NCBI RefSeq assembly: GCF_036373705.1
Contig: NC_089866.1
Location: 20,374,501 to 20,438,500 of the forward strand
Reading direction: 5' to 3'
Origin: Amia ocellicauda
Lineage: Eukaryota; Chordata; Actinopteri; Amiiformes; Amiidae
DNA: 64,000 nt
Shown here: positions 57,401 through 64,000 of the stretch, in pieces
Layout of the letters: each line of letters begins with the position of its first letter
How positions within the stretch are numbered: the first letter of the stretch is position 1
The notes under the pieces: generated by a model
The model's database searches: none
What the model saw: only the letters and a program-made list of their open reading frames with translations
What the model was told of the DNA's origin: nothing
Program-made: the position numbers and the translations under genes

Positions 57401-60400
57401 CTTAAGGTATTATTGGGCAAGCTTTAAAAATGCAAGATAACAAGAAGCACACGTTAGAAACATGGAAGAGAAATGCCAAGTACATTAAAAGGAAGAGATC
57501 CAAGTCTGCCATTAATGTTCTGGGAAAAACAAATTTTGCTTGGAATAAAGTACAAATAAATAAAATAAATCCGATCCAATACAAAATTATAAAGCAAGAC
57601 ATTGTAAGGAAAGGCAGCAGCCAAAAAATATGTACAACAAGTTATTTGTAAATAAATAATATACAAACGAAGAAAAACAAAAATCATTTATTATAACGTG
57701 GATAGACTTTCTTCAGTCTTACCATCAAAGACAGACACACATAGCAAGGGAGGCAATATTAGGAGAGGGAGAGAGAGGAGTCCAATGAGAAGGGTTGGTA
57801 AGTAGTATGGCGTTCTAGTCAATAATAACAACAACATACAAGGTTAGGATGAACAGTTTGGGTTAATACTTAAAAATCAGCAAGCTACTGTACACTACTG
57901 TAACAAAACACAGTTCGCTTGTAATGTCGACACCTGCTAATTGCACATCGGTCCGACCAGATGGTGGGGGCATTTTTTTATTAAAGGGTGTTAACACCTC
58001 AACCTCACAGGACTTTAGGCAAGTCAGGAGAAAGTGAGTTCTGGGAGATTCCCCCCCTGACACTGTTGCTAAGGTACTAAAGGGAAATAAATGACGCTAG
58101 CATTTTCTGAATATAGTTCATGTGTAGGAATCTTAATCTCTTGCAGCCATGCTAGTGCTTTGAGATAGGATTTGTAACTCCGGTGTAAAAAAAAACACCT
58201 TAGGAGAAAATAAATTTTAGGAAGCTGGCGTTTTATTACGGTAATAACAGTACAGTAATTTGCGGTAATCATTTATAGCATTTTCCAGGTGGAAAAAAAA
58301 TCAAAGAGTTGAAAAAGAGCAAGACTAGACTAGAGCAAGCATGACAATCATCACAGGGCCTCACACATCACACCTAGAAATGCAACATTCAGTCCTTGAA
58401 ACAGTAACAATTTCAACAGAAACACTGCTGCTGTTGGCAATACCAAAATGGGAACACTGCTAAGTTGAGTCCAACTGTTTACATTTCTGCTAGAGATCTT
58501 TTTATTTCTCCCAGTAACCTAAAGAGATTTCCCACGTTACAGGAAAGCATTTAGTCCAGTTCTGCCCACATCTGTTGTGCAAAAGTGCCATGCTTCAGAT
58601 GAAATAAACGGATAAACAGTGAAGTCCAAGGTTATCCTGGTGTTCACATTTCCGCAGTGTGTTGGATACACACGTTGCATTAGTCATACTGAGGGACAGC
58701 AGTGTGTACAACTGCTGTAACGCTGGTCTTGAAAAACCAACCTGCATCTGTAACTTGACATTAAAAGATGCATCCCAGTGCTTATGTGCTTGTAACAGCA
58801 TGTGGACTTAAAACAGCCGGTCTTAGGCCGTTGGTCTTTTGTGAAGACCACCAGCAATTTCAGCACATTCCTCCTCGCTATAGCTTTAAACCTTAGTGCT
58901 TAGCGTTTCATTAATAGAGCTTTACCTAAAATATGCGCGTCAATAAAAAGTGTCAATTTACATATTATAGTTAATTCAGACCTCTGACCATGCCCTGCTC
59001 ACCTAACCAAACCAAGCAGAATCCCTGCTCTTTTCAAAGCTAAATATTGTCTAAACGAATGCTCTCCCCCACAACAATAATCCATAATGAAAGTGCATAG
59101 GGAAAAGACATTTTGCTTTCAAGATATACAACAGCCGAGACTGTCTTAATTAAATTGGTTCAGGAAGTAACGGTAATGAGGGAATAAGGCGAGATGGAGA
59201 ATGGAAGGAAATAAGACATGCTGTTAAGGAAATGGACACAAAAGAAATGTGGTTATTTGATGACAAAATCCAACCCTAGAATACAGCCGACTAAGATATC
59301 TGGGTAGGTTTTGTTTCCAGCTAAAACAGGCTAGAGACCTTGCTTCATGCAATCCTTTATCAAAGTCTAAAATATCCAGTGGAGTGTAATTTATTTGGGA
59401 ACGGATTAAAATCTCAGATGTTCTTCAGGTCAAGCAAACTAATTAAAAGCACTACTGGAAACTAGAGTACTGACAACTACAAATCTACTTCTATGGCCCC
59501 TCACCACTCAACAGCTGATTAAAATAAAACAACAATTCTCTCTCCTCCTCCATCAGTTAGGCTCTTTCCACAGCCCAAATGTATTCTAGGCACACTCGAA
59601 CACTCCTCTTCACAAATGTGTAATTTCCATCAGTAGATTCACTAGACCGTTTCCCCAAGTGACATTTTCTGCTCAAGGTTACAAGAGATGGTTCAGTTGT
59701 TTAAGATTTCTTACCTCTTCTTCATCTCTAGCAGCTGATTGTTGAGGGCAGATCGCTCTTCTTCAAGCTGTAAACAAGAAAGGGGATTCGGGGATTAATT
59801 GTGTCCAGCTCTCTCCACAAGCCTCCCTGCAACAGAACTATCTTGCGGCTGAAATAGTGTTTAAACTGTTAATCTAATCAGCAAAACACTTAATGAAGGA
59901 TGTGCTGATGTTAAGTTATAATAATAATCATACAAATTACAAGAAAATCTATATTTGAAGAAGCTCTGTCCTGTCAGCTCATCAGTAGAAGCTGGAATAA
60001 AATTGAAGCATTCTTCTCACTGCAACTTGTACTGTAATTGGGATAAAAGTGTCCCTCAAATTATGATTTAGTCCAAAACATTCACCTCTACAAACGTATA
60101 TATTTACTCATTACTGACAATACTGCTTCAACTAATTTCCAGATGACAAGTATAATCAGGCCTAATATCTTGTGAGAAATCCATTTAATTTAATTAAACC
60201 GTTACAAATTTCCTCAATTTGAGAATAACATCATGAAGGTGAAAGTGTTGTATAAAAAAATGTATATATTCACGGTTGCCAACTGAAGCTTTCCTTTGGG
60301 CAAAAGTTGAAAGATTTGGTTCCGATTTTGCAAAATTGGAAGACTATTTTATTACCAATTATTTATTATTAATTAAAAGTTAGCTTGAATAATTCCCCAT

Positions 60401-61001
60401 CATGTTTTAAAGCAGCTCACTCTTGGTGTTTCCTAATGTCTACCTCCTGTAAGCACCTCTGCAGGAGTCTCAGCGACTCATTGAAGATTCCACACATGCC
60501 ATGTACCGTTGGGTTTCTGATCAAGAGGCGAACTCACACCTGACCTATAAGTGTGTGTGAATGACCCTACCCGGGGTCTGAAAGCCTATGTCTGCAGTCA
60601 CACTGACACCTTCTACAGTTCGGTCAGTTGAGGTGACCCGTGTTTGGAATGCACACACATGAAGAGTCACAGTAATCTTTTCCACCAAGTCCAGGTGTGT
60701 GGAAACTAGAAAAACACTAGGAAGCCTGCTCAGAGTCTTAAAAACACTTAAATGTTTTGTTACCTTAGGGGGAAAAAAACCTCAAAAACCAAAGAGGTGT
60801 AAGTTGTAAGTAAACACTGTCTCTCCGTGTGCTGCCTGTACTTGCTGCAGACACCCCAGTGCTCTCCCTGCAGTGCATACCTTATGGTGACTGCTGACTT
60901 CCTCCCGGCTGCGGCCGAGCTCCTCAGCCAGCTTGACGTTCTCGTCCTGCAGGGTGGCCAGGCGCTGAGACTTCTGACTGGCCGCCAGCTTCATCTCCTC
61001 A
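48458..61001 (-). CDS. clip1: CLIP1 (CLIP-170), C-terminal part, seven exons; 5' part outside the window
   Basis: CLIP1 is a microtubule plus-end tracking protein that links microtubules to endosomes and dynactin. Exons, high to low: 60881-61001, 59715-59767, 55918-56035, 55410-55566, 54957-55009, 51673-51800, 48458-48686; phases match at every join. The upstream six encode heptad-rich coiled coil (e.g. [38 protein letters not shown]), ending with [18 protein letters not shown]. The last exon carries two zinc knuckles ([15 protein letters not shown] and [14 protein letters not shown]) and the acidic-aromatic end NDDETF that binds CAP-Gly domains. These match human CLIP1 closely. The N-terminal CAP-Gly exons lie beyond 64000. 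The intron after exon 55918-56035 has a GC donor (GAG then GCGAGT). The start given is the stop codon; the high end is the most upstream exon seen. Confidence 0.96.
53014..54461 (-). mobile_element. Degenerate Tc1-like transposon in a CLIP1 intron
   Basis: The element is 1448 bp between TA dinucleotides. Terminal inverted repeats at 53014-53045 and 54431-54461 share TACAGCTCTGGAAAAA and GAGACCACTGCA with two mismatches. The minus-strand transposase is broken into pieces: the helix-turn-helix part at 53915-54169 ([19 protein letters not shown]), the middle at about 53680-53890 and 53481-53738 (GGLGV and [11 protein letters not shown]), and the C-terminal part at 53338-53592 ([29 protein letters not shown]). 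Frameshifts separate the pieces, so it cannot move on its own. The family differs from the intact element at 2224-3445. Confidence 0.92.
54662..54776. repeat. Compound (TA/TG/CA)n microsatellite
   Basis: Alternating purine-pyrimidine tracts (ACACATGTATATGTATATAT, then CATACATACA, then ACACACACAC) fill the stretch. It lies in a CLIP1 intron directly next to the Tc1 fossil. Confidence 0.9.
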
Positions 61002-64000
61002 CTGCCAAGACAAGGGAGGCCACCGTCACCACGGCAACTGCACAGGAGCACAGCTGCAGGGGCGAAGCGGGGAGGGATACTGGGAGAGGGGAGTAGGGAT
61101 GCATTTGTGTGGGTGCGTAGGGGGTGGGCCAATAGAGTGGGGGCTGGTCTTGGGATTTGAGCAGAAAAGAGAAATCCTCATCCAGGTCAATATATGGTAA
61201 TGGGATGATAATCGCTTTTCCCCATATTCACAGGTTTGGTTCTACAGAGACAAAGCTCGATTGTGACACCTTAGACTATTTTTTGGTTTTAAATATTAAA
61301 AATGATACACTCCTAACAAAAAAAAACTAAAATAAAAGATCTGTTCATTCTGATTCACCCCGGGAAACACTGCAGCCCAAACCCACTAGGTCGCCATTGC
61401 AAGCCGAATTGAAAATCCATCTCCCATGACAAAACACAAAGCACGAGTCAGGAGGCGGGGAGAGGGAAAAAAAAAAGCCTGTGCTCTGTGGACAGCTACA
61501 GAGCAAGCAAAAGCACAGCAAGTCAAAGTGGCAGGGGCTCAGGGACCCAAGTCTATTGGCATTTCATTACAGCCTGCCATTTTTGAAGCTGCAGGGTGCC
61601 AGGCAGAGCAAGCCCTTCCAGCCTCGAAGATGACGTGAAGAGACGGGGAAGTGTTTGTTGTTGTGGCTTTGTGTGAAAATGTGTGAAAGAGCAGATGCAG
61701 GTGAGATTTGTTCAAGGCGAGATGCAGTCTGTCTGTATCGGTATCTGTAATCTCGGATCTTAGTGACAGAAGTTCATTTTGTTATTGTTCATATCTGAGC
61801 TTTGGGAAAAGTGTGCGTTTGTGAATGAGGATGTAGTGGAGAAAAGACAGAAGAGGAGCAGGGGTCATAACAGAGCTCAGCGTGGTGCTTCTGGGTAATT
61901 TAGCAGTCATATTTCCCTGCTAGGACATAAACGATCAGGTGTGAGGTAGAAAACTTTACACAGTGATCTGGACAAGAGCAACGTGCATAATATTGACTGG
62001 CCCAATATTTCGAAACACTACCTCATGTTCAGTACACATGCCACAATGCCCCATATAACAGAAAACCCTTATGTCACTTACTGACAAGTTCCCTTTTCTC
62101 TCACTCAGATTATCCTTTTCAAATGCCTATACCCTGTAACTGCACACAACTGACCCCAGCTTGAAATACTGTAACACATGCCCATCTGAGTTTATTGTGG
62201 TCGGGGGGACAATTTTGACTGGACCATAGCTACTAAAGTCAAATTATGGTGAAAGTTCTGCCATAAAAAAAAAAAAAGTCAAATTTATTTGTAAAACAAA
62301 GCACCACCTATACGAGGTAGGGGTGTCACCAGAGGTGATTCTAGGGTATGTGGGGGTCCCAGGCAAAACAATTCCTGACGGTGATGCCATGGGGGGGGGG
62401 GGGGGGTTTTCTCCCGTGAGAGCAGGGGGGGTGAGTTTCCCCATTTGGGGGCCCGTTTGGGGGCCCGGGCTGAGGATACCTACCCCCTTGCGACACCCCT
62501 GGGTGTCTTAAACTGCATAGAGGATAAAATCCTTCCTGTGAAAGCCCGGAGATGCCAGCACGTGCCTAATCAAGTGGACTGACAGCAAACTAGACAGGAA
62601 TGGACTGCGTGTGCTGCTTAGTGTTCATTTCACGTGGTCACGTCTTCATCACTTGTAGACCACTTGAGCAGCCTCTGTCTATGGTCAAAGAAATATGCCA
62701 CAGGTAAAAGGAGTTCAATTAAATAAAAAAATTAAATAAATGCAGCAACTGTCTGAACCTGGACAGACCCCCCCTGCCACTGAAAATAAATAAATAAAAC
62801 GGAATAGAAAAATATAAATAATTTGCACATCCTATCTGACAAGCTAAGTACTTCAGCAGAAGAGATGACATTTTGTAAACTGCTCAGGGACAAACCTCTG
62901 GGAATAGTGCTCAGAACATTTCTAAAAGAAGCCTTCATCGTAATATAAAAAAGCAGCTCTAAAAAGAGACCAAACATCTCATTTGTTGACAGCTAGAGGG
63001 CGTATATGGGTATTTCAGCCCATTAATGTATTAATAGGTATTGTAGATGAATTACAGGCCTTTCTAAATGCCTAAAGACAGAGATCCTTAAAGCTGGTTA
63101 GGCAGTGGATCTGTAAAAAGGGGTGCTTACTGGAAACATTTCTATTAACCATTTTAAACCCTTACGTTGCAATGGTAGAACACACACCTGCTGTGGTGCT
63201 GATCTTTAAACTTTAAAAAGATTTGATTGGTTGTGAATCTTTCGCTCCATGGACAAATCCAGCACAGCGTTGATTATTTGCTACTATGCTAGAGACATTT
63301 GATCCTCGGTAAGCATGCCTCTTTGATATAAGAATTGGCCTGTTGTAATTACCAGTCGTCTGGCAGGGCTATGCACGTGTGCTGGGAGATGGCAATCGAT
63401 AGCACTGTAATGCCAAGCAGGGTCACACATCAGAACGTGTACAACGGTGGTGTGACACTGAATAGGCTATTCCTCTTGTAAGCTAACGCACTCGAGAATA
63501 GGCATCAATTGGTTATGGGAAACTACTTTAAATAATAAAAGTGTCTCCCTCTGTATAGAATAAGATCTCTGCCTTTTGAACTTCAGTGGCACATTTCTGT
63601 CTTTTTAGTAGATCAAGTTCAGTATAGTTGAATACCTTTGACTGGGGGATAGTTACAGCTCAGAATTTGAATACCAAAACAGTTTGCCAAAACAACCATA
63701 CGATGTTGCATCTTTGGAGCGCACTCATTAGAAAAATGCACTAAGCTATGCAAGAGGTGGGGGGTGGGAATAATGGCAAAATCAATGCATTAGCTTATTC
63801 AGAATTGATGGTGTTGGAGCTTCATCAAGGGTGTCTGGAAGTGAACCATCCCGGTGTTGGGTTTCATTCAGAATTGTTTCCCTAGTAGGTCTGTTCTGCT
63901 CTTCTGCACTTACATTAGAAGACCATGGGTCAGCTTGCAGCCCTCAGCTCTGCCTAGTTTAAGGGCATTGGGCTCTGAAACGTGACTAGAATGTCTCTCC
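61002..64000 (-). other. CLIP1 intronic sequence, no exon recognised
   Basis: This should be the intron upstream of the 60881-61001 exon. A possible miniature element with inverted words (AGGGGTGTCACC at about 62320 and GCGACACCCCTG at about 62490) encloses a G13 run at 62391-62406. No further coiled-coil exon could be identified. Confidence 0.45.

Overview
This is a vertebrate genomic window, almost certainly from a ray-finned fish. The genes have introns and poly(A) signals, and the repeats are of fish type: Tc1-like transposons, L2/CR1-type LINE pieces with the usual GGATAAGGGCATCTGCT tail, hAT miniature elements and tRNA-headed SINEs. An early-branching ray-finned lineage is possible, but the sequence does not settle it.

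Layout. 1-3910 is nested transposable elements: a LINE reverse-transcriptase remnant, two Tc1-like fossils, and one intact Tc1-like transposon with perfect 31-bp inverted repeats. 5201-6853 (minus) is a three-exon secreted helical-cytokine gene of 150 codons, proposed here as a fish IL31. Divergent from it, 8025-15545 (plus) is LRRC43. B3GNT4-type glycosyltransferase follows at 22778-23917 (plus). Then come an intronless HCN-like channel at 29018-30571 (minus, HCNL1-like), a repeat-rich block at 30750-34030, and a small tail-anchored ORF at 35119-35310 (minus). VPS33A is complete in 13 exons at 38280-44428 (minus). The last seven coding exons seen for CLIP1 lie at 48458-61001 (minus); the rest of that gene is beyond the right edge.

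The order and strands (IL31 minus, LRRC43 plus, B3GNT4 plus, VPS33A minus, CLIP1 minus) match the mammalian block on human 12q24.31 as I remember it. DIABLO, which lies between B3GNT4 and VPS33A in mammals, is not seen; the HCN-like gene and the small ORF lie there instead. This synteny is the strongest support for calling the cytokine IL31, since sequence identity alone would be too weak.

Functional links. The genes do not form one pathway. LRRC43 and the HCN-like gene both carry RFX X-box-like sites close to their starts, which fits cilium- or sperm-linked expression. VPS33A (HOPS/CORVET tethering) and CLIP1 (microtubule plus-end) are housekeeping trafficking genes. All exon joins were worked out by hand from splice signals, reading phase and remembered human proteins, without any search.
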